A stretch of DNA of 64,000 bases, from NCBI GenBank assembly GCA_003255025.1, contig QANY01008725.1, positions 310,001 to 374,000 on the forward strand, read 5' to 3'. The notes beneath the pieces were generated by a model. That model worked only from the letters and a program-made list of their open reading frames with translations, had not been told where the DNA came from and searched no databases. A program made the position numbers and the translations under genes. This stretch comes from Datisca glomerata. Its lineage: Eukaryota; Streptophyta; Magnoliopsida; Cucurbitales; Datiscaceae. Shown in pieces: positions 23,846 through 34,959 of the stretch. Each line of letters starts with the position of its first letter. The first letter of the stretch is position 1.

Positions 23846-24986
23846 TTATGAGTTTAAGATTTAATTAAAGAGAATTCAGAGGCAAAAAGAATATTGAATT
23901 TTATAAATAATTAGTCAATATATTGCTTTAAATATATGTTAATGCTTTAAAGAGGACAACCTAAGACTAAGTCAAGCTTTATAAAGCATATGAGATAGTC
24001 ATGTGTTCTAAATTCCAACTTTATGCTTATACACTCAATAATCTTTTGATTGTTTGGAGATATAAAAAAATAAAAAGATAAATCAACATTTAACAGAAGA
24101 TTTAGCTTTTGATCTTAAATTTATCCTAAGTCGGTCCTATCAATCGGGCCCAATTTTATCCAATTTTACTTGAAGATGTTACAGTTTACAAACCCGACAT
24201 CTTCACATTCACTAGTGGACTTACAAGAGACTGTTAATGGATAAACATCATATGTACTCTCTAATACATGTGCAAGAGATATTACTGGTTGAATAATGAA
24301 ATTGAAAGAGCATTTAACTAATAAATAGGGAAATGTCAAAAGGTGCACTCAGATTGCGACACAAATTATAGAGGAAATGATGAATCATTACATGAGGATG
24401 ATCATCAATTTAAAACAATACATCCATGAATTACATATTAAGTAGTATGTATTAAGTTAAAAATAAATAAATAACTAATGCTATTTACCACTGTATCAAC
24501 TACAATTGAAATGATCGCAGCATATAATCACATATAATGATCTATAGGAACCTCAAAATTTCATCATAATGATGACAATATGATCACAACAGAAAATATG
24601 TTTAGAAAATACAAGAAAACTAAGACAACTTCTAATTACAAGCAAAGAGAGGAGCTACTTCCTGGCATATCTAGTACCCCAAAAAGATTGCCAAAACATA
24701 GGGAAGTTCTTCTGAGCCTCATCCTAACCCAAGTATAAGTAAATGGTAGGTCTTCATATCCTACATCTTCCAAGCATTTAGCCATGTATCATTTGACCGA
24801 ATGGAACTGTTTTCTTACAACCTATGCTACATCCAATATGATAATGAAACACCCAAAAAAGACTTTAACTTATTGAACTTGAAAAAGATTAACAATGTCC
24901 AATTTTTCTTTTAATTGGAATAATAAATGCAAATGTTCAAAACTCAACCATAAAAAACACTATCCAAAAAGAATTAAGACGTGTAT

Positions 24987-25118
24987 TCATGTAAGTAAAT
25001 TACTACCGTAATCAGCATTTAGTTTCTCGTAACGATAAGCGTGAGGATGAGCAGATGGTCGTGTATTCTTTAAAGTCACCTCAATGTCTTCTCCACTGAT
25101 TGGTCCAACCTTTGGCAA
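24987..25118 (-). pseudogene. Orphan last exon of a katanin p60-like (KATNAL2-type) AAA ATPase gene
   Basis: The minus strand encodes LPKVGPISGEDIEV, then LKNTRPSAHPHAYRYEKLNA and DYGSNLLT before a TGA. I recognise this as the C-terminal segment of the plant KATNAL2-like AAA ATPase, the small C-terminal domain and terminal helix after the ATPase core. No other part of that gene is visible: I searched the surrounding sequence by eye for the Walker A, Walker B and arginine-finger regions and found none. It therefore looks like a single exon captured by the Helitron, or a remnant. It cannot make an ATPase. Confidence 0.68.
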
Positions 25119-27729
25119 ATTTGTGACACAAGAATATTCAAGGTGAAATATATTAAAGTTGACAATTCGTCCTAGTAAAAGCACCTATATGACCCAACTT
25201 GAAAACTTTTGCAATTAATTATGAAGTCTAACTTTGTAAAATGAAAGCATTAGATCTAAGACATATATGTACAAGCATAGAAGTCAAGAGCATAATACTA
25301 ACTGATAGATAGTAAGAGAGACCTTCAAAGGCTTTTCAATCGGCAAGATCAATCATGGAGAAGATAATAACAATAATATTACAACTTGGAAAAGAGATAT
25401 TACAGACCTTTACACGTTAAAACCTATTGATTAAGGACCTTGTCAATTAAAAGATTACTGTGAGTATTGAAATAAACATAGACCACTATTACACGACTAA
25501 GTAGGAAACTTTACGTGAACTATGTTGCTCTAGCAAAAACAAGTACATTTTCTAGCCCCTACCAGGTTCCTAAGAGTTTGGAATTAAGATCAGTCATCAA
25601 TAATTACAGCATCCAAACAGTCGATCAGAGGCAACTAAACCAACAAAGCATATTGGAGAAACATCAAGTATCATATCTCAAAAGTGATGAATGTGATCTG
25701 GATTCATCATCTTCTGCACTAAAGAAGATCTTATGCTGGATCGACACAAAATTGTGCAAAAAAAAATTAAAAGCTAAAGCTCGAGGTCAAAAAGAGTTAT
25801 AGCTCACCATCATTAAACAATATGCTTGAGTGACTCCTCCATATACACCCATGTAATCAATAGTTAGATATATGCTTATACATGTTTGTGCTCACAAGGA
25901 TATGGCTATTCGCTGTTTGTACAGGAAAAAAATAATATATAAGGTTTTGAAAAGCTATTTTCTTCAACGAAAAGGCGGCTTTTTAGAACTTTAATAGACT
26001 ACAAAATGTGATTAATAATATAATCAAGCCTACTAATATGCCAAATGTTACAATGAAATTACCCACTCTTCATTTTATTTGTGTTAAATGCCAAAAGTCA
26101 ACTAGCTATAATCCATGAAAATATGATTGATTAATCTTCCTTATTTATTTTTCCCAGCAGGTTCGCTTCTGTAGTTAATAACCATACTGATTTCATTGAA
26201 TCATTACATTACTGGATATGATATATCATTCAAAGCCTTGAGTCACCAAAGATGAAATTACTTGCTTAAATAATGAAAAATGTAAACAGTACTCACGTCC
26301 ACATTTAGCCTCCAAGCATAATAAATAAAATTAAACTATTGAACGTATTTTAATATTTATGATCTCATGGTTGACCGCTTTTGACAAGCAAATTGAAGAA
26401 ACCATGATCGAATTATAGAGCTTTCATAACAACATGATCATAAATTAAATAGACAGATACGTCATTCAGTCAATCCCAGCTTAAGCATCAATAAAATTAT
26501 CACGCCCAATACCTTATCTTACGTGAAAACATTTACAAAACACAAATACCCAGAAAAAAAATCAAATAACCCAAGTAGTCCAATCCATTCAAAGTTATAA
26601 TGGCTAAAAAAATCCATATCAGACTAAGAACTAACCAAATCACTCACCTTCAATTCAGAGCCAAAATGAGTCAACAACTACCACCATGCAAATACAATTA
26701 CGAAATGATTATTCACAATTAACTACCATAGAGTAAAAAAAACAATAGACAAATCACTTCAAAAAGCATTATTAGATAGCTAACTTACCCGTGACTTTAA
26801 CTCACAGAGACTAACAGCCTCAAGATAACAAAAGAGGACACGCGCGCAATCTGAACCATAGGAAATTTGACAAGTTAATATCAGCAATAAGTATTAATTA
26901 CGAAAGTTAAATAGGATCTAAAGTAAGGCTTTCCAAAGACCAACAACTGAAGAGAACTCTTACCTTAGAGAAGGAAGAAAACAACTAAAAACAAATTGAA
27001 TTTTCTGTAAGACAATCGTCTAATTTATAGTAGTAGAAATGACAAGGAAACAAAATCAACCGATTTGTTAGACAGCCAAAAACTACTGAACAGTAAAAAA
27101 GATAAATAATAACCTCCTAATAAAACAAAACAGGTGATGAAAGAAAAATTAAAATCAAATTTGAATCCCAACCTCACATATGTCAGCAACAGCTGTTATT
27201 CAGACAATTTACCTCCAAAGTATGACAAAAACCACCGCATAAACAAAAATTTAAAAATGACGAGAGGATAAGAATGTTCGAATAACAAAGACAAATTACC
27301 TACAGACTAATCTAATTAATTATGTCATAGAAAAAATAGATCGAAAATAGAGGAACAAAAGCCTGCAAAAATAGGAGGCATATCAAGCACTTTAATATTA
27401 CTGCTGGTTTAAATTCCCCCAACCAATTTGAAAAGATAATGAAAACACACAGACTCAAACCTAAAGCTGAAGCATATTCAAATTGAGACAAATTAAAAAA
27501 AATGCAAAATCTAGAAACTTCTCGCTCTTAAAAAACCCTAATTAACGACTGCTCAAATTTAGATTCTGCAAATCAATAATCCCTAACCTCACATTTGCCA
27601 AGAATTAATCAAATCCATCGGAAACGCAAATCGATATGAATAATAGATAAAAACAACAAAACAAACAACAACAACTAAGATGAAGACAGACAAAGAAAAG
27701 ACGAACTGAGGCAGAAGAAGACTCACTCT
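25119..27729. other. AT-rich interior of the Helitron, no gene recognised
   Basis: No coding exon can be supported in this stretch. A plus-strand open frame at 25,515-25,802 has no family resemblance. Much of it may be intron of a long transcript starting near 27,880 and running leftwards towards Rep/Hel. Confidence 0.4.
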
Positions 27730-27781
27730 GATGATTGCAGCGACTGCAACGACGAAGACGACAGGCAAGCGGTTGTGTTCG

Positions 27782-27819
<38 letters not shown>

Positions 27820-27895
27820 CGCGTAGCAAATAGAGAGGTCACGTAGCAGAGAGAGAGGCGTTGAGAGTGAGAGAAAGAGGAGAAAACCCTAAACC
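27730..27895 (-). promoter_or_regulatory. Probable transcript start region and 5' UTR inside the Helitron
   Basis: Read on the minus strand there is a telo-box (AAACCCTAA on the plus strand at 27,884-27,892). A long TC-rich leader follows, including a pure (GA/TC)n run at 27,785-27,818, and then a possible donor (CAGA|GTGAGT) near 27,725. Telo-box plus CT-rich leader is typical of plant housekeeping 5' UTRs. It is placed to drive transcription leftwards through the Helitron genes. Confidence 0.45.
27785..27818. repeat. (GA)n microsatellite
   Basis: An uninterrupted GA dinucleotide run of about 17 units in the probable 5' UTR described at this position. Confidence 0.95.
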
Positions 27896-28152
27896 TAATG
27901 AAAAAAGACTAAATACTAAACAATCAACGGCTGAGATCAAACAACATAAACAACTCAGATTTATCCTCACAACTAAATGAACGACTCAAATCAAAACAAT
28001 CATACGGTTCAAATTCAGTCAATATTTTTAACTTTCAAAATGACTCTTACGCCCCTGATGCTAAGGAAAATTTTGGCACGATAGGAGGGGTAAATTTGTC
28101 AAGAAAAAGTCACATACCCCATCTGAACCCTCTCTTTTATTATAGAGTAAGA

Positions 28153-29343
28153 TATTTCATGATATAATGTGTTTGGTTAAATAATGAGATGCAATGGAGA
28201 TATTAGTCTGATTAAAATATTTTGGTGCAACTATTGAATCATGTCATTAACAATTTTATCTAAAAAATAATTACAAAGTATTTCATGAGATAATTTATTT
28301 TTGTTAAATAAAAAATTTCTAACAAATAGTGGGGAACCATGAACAACTATCTTCTTATGATGCATAATCTATTCAGGAAAACACAAAATCTTTACTATCT
28401 TATTTGTTTACAGCAAGAGGAAGCCACTTACCATGCTTTTGTTTGACTGTGCGTGGAGCTGTAGGCATTGGTTCGGCTCCAGACTGGATCTCATCACAAT
28501 GAAGGAAGATGAAGTCTCCTTAGTCACCTGATTGCAAGAAAAACTTTCAGAAATTAAATCTTGTCTTGATTCTAGAACAGAAAATATTTCTCTTTTTTCT
28601 ATTCAGTTGCTGGAAAATTTGGAAGAAAAACAACGATTTGGTGTTCCAAAAAGAAATATACTAACATCTAAAATCACGGAAAGAAATTGTAGATAGTTCT
28701 AAATGTGTAGAAATTTTATTCATACAGTTATATGATATGAACTTCTATAGACAGTGCACTCAAATTTCCTGGTGCAGAAGCTTGATTTTTCGTGTCAATT
28801 TATTTTAAGAACTCCCGTGACCATTTTATATAGTTGTTATTATGTTTCACTACTAGGAGTGACTATTTTATATAGTTTGTTATTATTTTTGACTATTTTT
28901 GTTTTTTTTCTCTGAAAATAATCTATTTATAATGTTCTCCTAACATGATATCTCAAGTTTTTTTTGTCAACTTCTAATTGATAATTCTCGTTGGCTTATT
29001 GAAAATTGAACTGAAACTCACTTTTGGACTGATAACTGATTGCTGGATAAGCCATTAATAGAATATACTAAAGCGGATCCTCTTTGCTTTTCTAAAATGG
29101 AAGAATTACTAGATAGCAATGTGAACTAGAACTTAAAACATGTTATTGGTCCCATCTGAAATTGTTGAAAGCATCATCAACTTAGATATATTTTTTTTCA
29201 GAAAAGAAGGACAGAGTTATGTGAATTAAAGTAGCACCGAAGAAAGGAAAGAGCGAGATTGTTGTTTTTGTTGTTCCCGCGAAGCGAAGATCATTCGCTT
29301 GGCGAATGAAGTGGGTCTTACATTACATGATATCTCAAGTTTA
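28153..29343. other. Intergenic between the Helitron and the solo LTR
   Basis: No gene is supported. A minus-strand segment at about 28,437-28,530 is open in two frames and bracketed by exon-like signals (TGCAATCAG| and ATG|GTAAGT). It could be an isolated exon, but I recognise no protein in it. An 18-bp sequence (ACATGATATCTCAAGTTT) occurs at about 28,950 and again at about 29,327, the second copy next to the solo LTR. Confidence 0.4.
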
Positions 29344-29408
29344 AGGTTTGTACGTGATAATTGACGACCTCAACATTGACTCCCCGCAAATCGCAACTCG
29401 TACGACGG

Positions 29409-29590
29409 ACCATTAAGTGTCGCCGTTAAGACGTACCATAGAGTGTCAGCATTGAGGTGCACCCATGGGTGTCACCGCTAAGGTGCACCCATGGGTGTCA
29501 CCGCTAAGGTGCACCTATGAGTGCCACAACTGGGATGCACCCACGGGTGCCGCCATCAAGGTACACCTACGGGTGCCATCCCCATGGCAA
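29409..29590. repeat. 26-bp minisatellite in the LTR, about 7 copies
   Basis: Units start at 29,409, 29,435, 29,461, 29,487, 29,513, 29,539 and 29,565, exactly 26 bp apart. The consensus is about ACCCATGGGTGTCACCGCTA plus AGGTGC. The middle copies are identical and the outer copies have diverged. It lies in the U3 region of the solo LTR, where such arrays can act as enhancers. Confidence 0.93.
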
Positions 29591-30103
29591 TAGATGCACC
29601 ATGGAGGTGCCTGAACACAACTCGAAGACGACGGTGACATACTTAAGACAAGGCGTTCCGCTACACTATCACAATGAGTCATCACATCATAAACCACTAA
29701 CTTGGATGGTCATATGGTTGCATGAGAACGTTCGGGAGATTATGGACTGGTAATGTTAAGGGCGAGGCTATGTCGTATTAGAGAGGACATACCTTATCCA
29801 GTATGACCACTCTAGACATTGAGCGTGTGCTACCCTCCCAACTTTGGGAGGGAGTTTGATCCTGAGAGATCCTTTTGAAAGGAGGTTTTGGGTGAATACC
29901 ACCGTTGAGCCCCATTGACTATGCATATTCTCCCTAGATCATGGTCACTCTATCAAAATCCACATGACACCATCAGATTGGCACATGTGAAATCCCCCTT
30001 ACCCACCTAAGCATGATTAATTAGCTGAAGTGACGCATTTTGATTGGCAAGCTTGCAACTAGTGAAGAGATTAATTGCAATTGCCTCCCTCCTCTTGGTC
30101 ACC

Positions 30104-30110
30104 TATAAAA
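30104..30110 (+). promoter_or_regulatory. TATA box of the solo LTR
   Basis: TATAAAA sits 250 bp before the 3' end of the LTR, a normal place for the promoter of a retrotransposon. It could drive transcription rightwards out of the LTR, into the antisense strand of the small gene at 30.8-31.9 kb. Confidence 0.6.
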
Positions 30111-30808
30111 GGATAGCTCTATTTTGGAAGGATGGAAAAACGTTATAGAGAGAAGCTCTCATTTTTAGAGAGAGAAACTCTCAATTCTAAAGATAGAGAG
30201 AACATTTGTCACTATTTTTAAGTGTCTAGAGTGCTCCACTTTCACCTCCCAACATCCTTTCCGTCATTCTCAAGCGTTGTTTCAATCACTAACTAGGATT
30301 AAATCACTCCTAGATCACTCTTGTACTCACCCACATCACACATTGCATCTACAAGGTTAATTTACATGCAAGAAGATGGGAACTTAAACCCATTGAATAT
30401 TGTTCGTAACAAGAATTACTTCAAAATCAAATGGTCGGTCACAATAGGGGGATTCAAAATCAAATGGTCGGCCACAATAGGGGGAACCGACTCCCTCCAA
30501 TACAAGTTTTGTACAAATATGGCATTCAATTGATAACCAACGCATATTCAAGATTTGAGTCCATAAAGTTATAAGGGAAAAAGCAACCGCGATTGAATAA
30601 CAACAATTTAACATGAATAACAACAATTTAACAGGTAGCAAGGATGCACAAATACGTTTCCATCCTTCAATCAGCATGCAGATGAAGCCAATTCAAATAA
30701 TATAACTTAACTATCAAAATTCAGGTTAGTAATAACATCCATGGACGTTCAGTAAGAAGCTGCAAAAGTTGTGAAGATGGGAATCACCATACACTCATTA
30801 ACATTCTC

Positions 30809-31917
30809 TCAGATTCCTTGCTCATTTTCTCCACTATGTTTCCCAGGCCCTGAGGATTTTGTAGGAGGTGGCTCAGCACATGCCTTCAAAACAGTTTCGT
30901 TCTGCAAAGGAGAAGTGAATTCTAAGAATGTTAGAATTTTGACATTTCGAAGGTTAGGCAATAAGTAAAAGAATTTTGACATTACAAAAGAGTTTATCTA
31001 TCTCTATGTTTTTGTTAAAATAATCTAAGGATTCTTTCCTTCTAAATAGTATAAGTAAAAGCTACAAACCAAAGATTCAAATAAGAATTCTAAGATCTCT
31101 TCTTCTAGTATGAAACAAGCATATAGTAAGAGAATACTCATTACCACAGCTACCAATAAAATCACATTTGTGCAAGATGTATTGCCGAACAACTTCAGAG
31201 AATGGGCAGCGAGTGTAAGTGACCTCTGGTCTCTTGGGAGCCAAACACAACACACAATCTGGATATTGTGTCACTCCTCAGTCCAGAAGCTTGTCCTTGG
31301 TACTTATTATTACATACATTGTTTTTGTGTATTTTGTGGTAAGGTCATTTTTTTTATTTTTAGTGCTTATGGATGAAAATTTGTCATTTTCCACTTGACA
31401 TATATGCTTTAGTTTGCACCTTCCTCTTAGCTCCGCAGAGCCTATGCTTTTTGGCGACCATGCAGCTTAAATAACACTGTTGAGAATACAAATTTTACTT
31501 GAAATTAACATTAATTTTCAGACGCCAGCATCCAATAAAAGTTTGCAATAACGAATAGAGGAGAGACGACATTTACACGAAATACAGTCACCACGCCAAA
31601 ATAACTCAATATGCAAACTATAGATAAAGTAACTATGGATGTTACCGCTAAAACCCTACCCTAGCTCATAGTGGTTTTGAAGCGATCAAAGTAAGGATTA
31701 AATGATCATTTGTGTCGAAATAGCATCAAAGCACACATAGTAAATTACAAACCTAATGAACGGTGGAGAGAATGAGAAAAAACCTGCCACACACGGAGGA
31801 GACGCTTTTTGGCATTAGCTTTGCGAGTGGTGGTAAGCTTAATTCTCTTCCAAACCAGGCCACCAGAATCGTGCTTCTTCACAATCTCCAACACCCTTGT
31901 CCCCCAAAGTGCACCTC

Positions 31918-31921
<4 letters not shown>
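30809..31921 (-). CDS. Small conserved plant protein of unknown function, 76 aa, 2 exons
   Basis: Exon 1 is 31921-31784 (46 codons) and exon 2 is 30901-30809, with a GT-AG intron of 882 bp in phase 0. The protein begins MGGALWGTRVLEIVKKHDSG. It continues through a very basic middle (KRIKLTTTRKANAKKRLLRV, residues about 25-44), crosses the junction at VWQ|NETVLKACAEPPP, and ends in a Gly/Ser-rich tail. It resembles a short protein I remember as conserved in land plants, but I know of no assigned function. The basic N-terminal part could suit mitochondrial targeting or RNA binding, which is only inference. The 5' UTR is a pure GA run directly before the ATG. It is too short for most ORF finders and was assembled from splice sites. 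Confidence 0.72.

Positions 31922-31958
<37 letters not shown>
31921..31958. repeat. (TC)n microsatellite next to a start codon
   Basis: About 19 TC units on the plus strand abut the ATG of the small minus-strand gene, so they form a GA-rich leader in its mRNA. GAGA-type tracts are frequent in plant 5' UTRs. Confidence 0.93.
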
Positions 31959-31960
<2 letters not shown>

Positions 31961-32589
31961 CCTTCACACCCATAAAGTGAGTTATATATAATATATTAGA
32001 AATCACGTAAAATGATAAATATTCTTATTATTTATCGGTAAAAGATTCATAATCAAATTATAAAAACTTTCTTACACAATCATGTATTTTCTCATAAACT
32101 TGCTTAACACAGTTAGCACTTTTATAGATTAAATGTAAACAAAACATAACACTAGCTATGGGCAACCGAAAGAAGGCAAACGCCTACAATGAAGGAGTCT
32201 AGAAAGTAACTTCACATATAAAAATTATAAAATACAGATAAAACACAAAAACTATCATAAAATCTAACACAAACTAAGAGAGACCAATGTTACAAGAATT
32301 CGGTGAAGAACAATGGAAACTACATTTCAATTCCATGGATCCCAATCGGGGATCCTTTCCGGATCGTTAAATCTACTGTCCAAATTTTAAGTCAAATTAG
32401 TCTATGGACAGACTCATAGTGGAACTACATTTCAATTCCATGGCCAATAGGCTCATTTTTAACTCTCCATAAAAACGCTGACCTTCTTGCCTTCTCCACT
32501 CCAGGTTCTCTATGTAGAAGTACCTATGGCCGCCCTCAGCGTGAGTCTCTTCACGAAATCATTGAGTCCACAAGTGATCTTTCTTCACG
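31959..32589. other. Upstream region of the small gene, no gene recognised
   Basis: AT-rich sequence that presumably includes the promoter of the small minus-strand gene. The sentence-like duplicate ACTACATTTCAATTCCATGG occurs at about 32,318 and 32,426. The plus-strand open frame at 32,487 shows no family features. Confidence 0.35.
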
Positions 32590-34700
32590 AGTCCTTTTTC
32601 TATGGTTTGCGGTTCTTCTTCAAGGATCTCTCTCTTCTTTTGCTTAGATCTAGATTTTTTGTGTTGTTCATGGTCAGTGGTTTACTCTTCTATTGCTGTG
32701 CTTCTTAGTTTTTTTCTGCTTCGGCTTTCGTTTTCTCTGTGGTTGAGAATGTTGCTTAGATCTTGAAAAAATTACTTAGATCTAGAAAAAATTGCTTAGA
32801 TCTGGAAAAATGGCTTAGATGTGTTTTTTGTATTCTTTCGTTTTTTCTCTTAGTTTCTTCTTCATATTTCATCTTCGTCTATGGTTCATTCTTACGTTTT
32901 TTCTCTTAATTTCTTCTGCGTTCTCTTATTTGTTTAGCTAATAATGTTACTTAATTATGGTTATGTATACTTCCATTTTTCTTGGTTTCTTCATTCTTTT
33001 GTGCATTTTTTTTCCTTTTTTCTTCTTCGAATTTCCCTCGCTGAGAATGTGGCTGCCAAACTGAATCGCAAGAGACTTACGATTTCGGTTCAGCATTTGA
33101 CTGAACCATGAGTTTCAGTTCGATTCGATTTTTGCCCAATAACCATTTGAAATCAACCAATTACACCTCTAACTCTCTCAAGTCTCCATTATCGCTCAAT
33201 TTTTCCTTTTCCCGTCTTTATTGTCGACGGCAACCTCTGTTGTCAACAAATAGCCCTTTTGTCGAAAAGCTTTCTGTCAGGGTTCTGCCTTTCACCTCTC
33301 GCGAACAAAACCAAATCCCTATTTTCTTAATTTGCTTGTGTTTAGATTTATGGTTTGTTATCTTAGATTTTTCGATTTGAAGTTCGGAACTTGTTAGGGT
33401 TTGGTATCTTAAATCATTAATTTTAATGTTTAAATTCAATATCTCGAAATTCAAAGCTTAAGGTTTTTGTAATTGAATTTTTCCTTGTTTGAGGAAAACT
33501 GGTCATTTTCTTAAGTTGCTGCCGCAGACCACTCTCATAGTCTCTCTCACTTCTCATCTCTCTGTAGGGGTGAAAAAAAGCTTACTGAGCCGGACATGGT
33601 CAGTTCGGTCAAGTATATAAGTGACCTCGTATTCTCAATTCAAAATATTATGTGTTTCGAACCGAACCGACTCGTATTCTCAATTCAAAATATTATGTGT
33701 TTCAAATCGAACCGAATCTTATATCCAAAACGACATTGTTTTATACCCCAATCCAATTTCTCTCATATACTCTACAATACTACATCATTTTCAGGGATCT
33801 CTCTTCTTTTTGTTGTGCTTCTTAGTTTTTTTTCTACATCGTTTTTCATTTTCTCTAATCTCTTTAGTTGAGAATGTTGCTTAGATTTGGAAAAAAACTG
33901 CTTAGATCTCTAAAGACTTGAAAAATTGATTAGATCTGAAAAAATTAGAATTCCATATTCTTTCGCTTAAACTCTTAGTTTCTTCTTCGTACTTCTTATT
34001 TTATCTTCATCTATAGTTAATTCTTTCATTTTTCTTTTAGTTTCTTCTTCGTTTTTACTTTTTTGTTTAGCTGAGAAAGTTGCTTAGTTATGAATACTTT
34101 CATTTTTTCTTAGTTTCTTCTTCGTTTTCGTCGTTCCTTCGTGCATTTTTTCTTCTTCAAATTTCCCTTGCTGAAAATGTTGTCGCCAAACCAAACTGTA
34201 AGTCAAGGTTCAGAAGAGACTCACGGTTTTGTTCTACATATGACCGAATTGTGAGTTTTGGTGTGGTTCAATTTTTGCCCAATAATTGAGCGAATCGAAC
34301 CGTCTATACCCCTAGCTCTCTGTCTCTCTCAAGTCTCCATTATTGCTCAACTTTTTCTATTTCTCTTTGTCGACGACAAGCTCTGTTGTCAATAATAACC
34401 CTCTTGTCGAAAAGCTTTCCACTAGGGTTCTGCCTCTAACCTTTTGTGAACTAAAACCAAATCCTTTTTATTTTATTTTAATCTTTTGCTTGTGTTTGGA
34501 TTTATGGTTTGGTTATCTTAGGTTGTAAGATTTACGATTCAGTAATATCTTACTATTAGGGTTTGACATATAAAATCATTGATTTTAAGGTTTGAATTTG
34601 ATATCTCAAAATTCTAGGCACAAGGTTTTGTAATTGAATTTTTTCTTATTGAGGAAGACGGATCATTTTCTTAATGCTTCTTGTTTGAGGACGATGGTAT
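32590..34700 (+). repeat. Direct duplication of an approximately 1.0-kb unit, offset about 1.15 kb
   Basis: Segment 32,590-33,530 is repeated with moderate divergence at about 33,790-34,700. Anchors are CTCTCAAGTCTCCATTAT (33,174 and 34,327), TTGTCGAAAAGCTTTC, AGGGTTCTGCCT, and the GAGAATGTTGCTTAGAT block. The unit combines hAT-like element sequence, rich in CGGTTCAG, with its flank. The open frames in both copies are pyrimidine-rich and not convincing as genes. A related unit follows in inverted orientation at 34,960. Confidence 0.8.
33565..34314. mobile_element. hAT-type non-autonomous element, 750 bp
   Basis: It begins TAGGGGTG and ends TACCCCTA. The flanking octamers TCTCTCTG (left) and GCTCTCTG (right) match at seven of eight positions, the 8-bp duplication expected for hAT elements. 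The interior has the CGGTTCGG/CCGAACCG words that recur at four other places in the window. It also has a 45-bp tandem repeat at 33,628-33,716 (core ATTCTCAATTCAAAATATTA). No transposase is encoded. Confidence 0.6.
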
Positions 34701-34959
34701 GAGCCACTCCGACCGAACCAGTAATACTGGATAGGTTCCATTTGGTCTATAGTTATGATCAGTTTGGTTCAAGGATATTGTTTTTAAACAAGATAGAAAG
34801 AGACTGCAGCGAGAAAACGGGACACGATGGGACAAACATCAATAGACTAACGTAGCAAGTGTGAAAAAAACATCCCATTTCTATCTTGTTTAAAAATTCA
34901 ACCATTCTTATACTACCTTCTTTATCTAGATGGACAAATGCAATTGGTTGATACTCATC

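Larger units (their letters stand above)
17540..28152 (-). mobile_element. Candidate 10.6-kb Helitron (minus strand)
   Basis: Read on the minus strand, the element would begin with TC at 28,152 (TCTTACTCTATAATAAAAGA) and end with CTAA at 17,540. A 7-bp-stem hairpin (GCACGTG/CACATGC) sits seven bases before the end. The outside bases are A and T, the usual Helitron insertion site. In transcription order it carries a TC-rich leader with a telo-box, an orphan katanin-like exon, a decayed Rep/Hel gene and a decayed RPA1-like gene. Rep/Hel plus RPA is the known gene set of plant Helitrons. The internal genes are seen directly. The assignment of both termini to one element is inference, since Helitrons leave no target duplication to prove it. 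Confidence 0.65.
29349..30353 (+). mobile_element. Solo LTR of a retrotransposon, 1,005 bp
   Basis: The sequence starts TGTACGTG and ends CATCTACA, and is flanked on both sides by the 5-bp direct repeat AGGTT (29,344-29,348 and 30,354-30,358). A TATA box (TATAAAA, 30,104-30,110) lies where the U3/R border is expected, and the U3 part holds a 26-bp minisatellite. No primer-binding site follows the right end and no gag or pol text is near, so this is the product of recombination between two LTRs. The superfamily (Copia or Gypsy) cannot be told from the LTR alone. Confidence 0.82.

Noticed and set aside
25515..25802. 95-codon plus-strand frame in the Helitron interior
   Set aside because: Composition is plausible, but there is no recognisable domain, no exon context and no partner exon. 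I could not support it as a gene.
27605..27829. Minus-strand frame starting with Ser-Leu repeats
   Set aside because: It runs through the TC microsatellite and the probable 5' UTR, and has no family features.
31077..31274. Minus-strand frame within the intron of the small gene
   Set aside because: It has several Cys and looks protein-like, but no clean splice sites join it to the flanking exons in frame, and exons 1 and 2 already join in phase without it.
31763..31991. Plus-strand frames across the TC repeat
   Set aside because: They are antisense to exon 1 of the small minus-strand gene, whose splice sites and conserved-looking sequence support the other strand.
33596..33884. Overlapping plus-strand frames with a repeated SIQNIMCF phrase
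   Set aside because: They come from the 45-bp tandem repeat inside the hAT-type element and are not a protein repeat.
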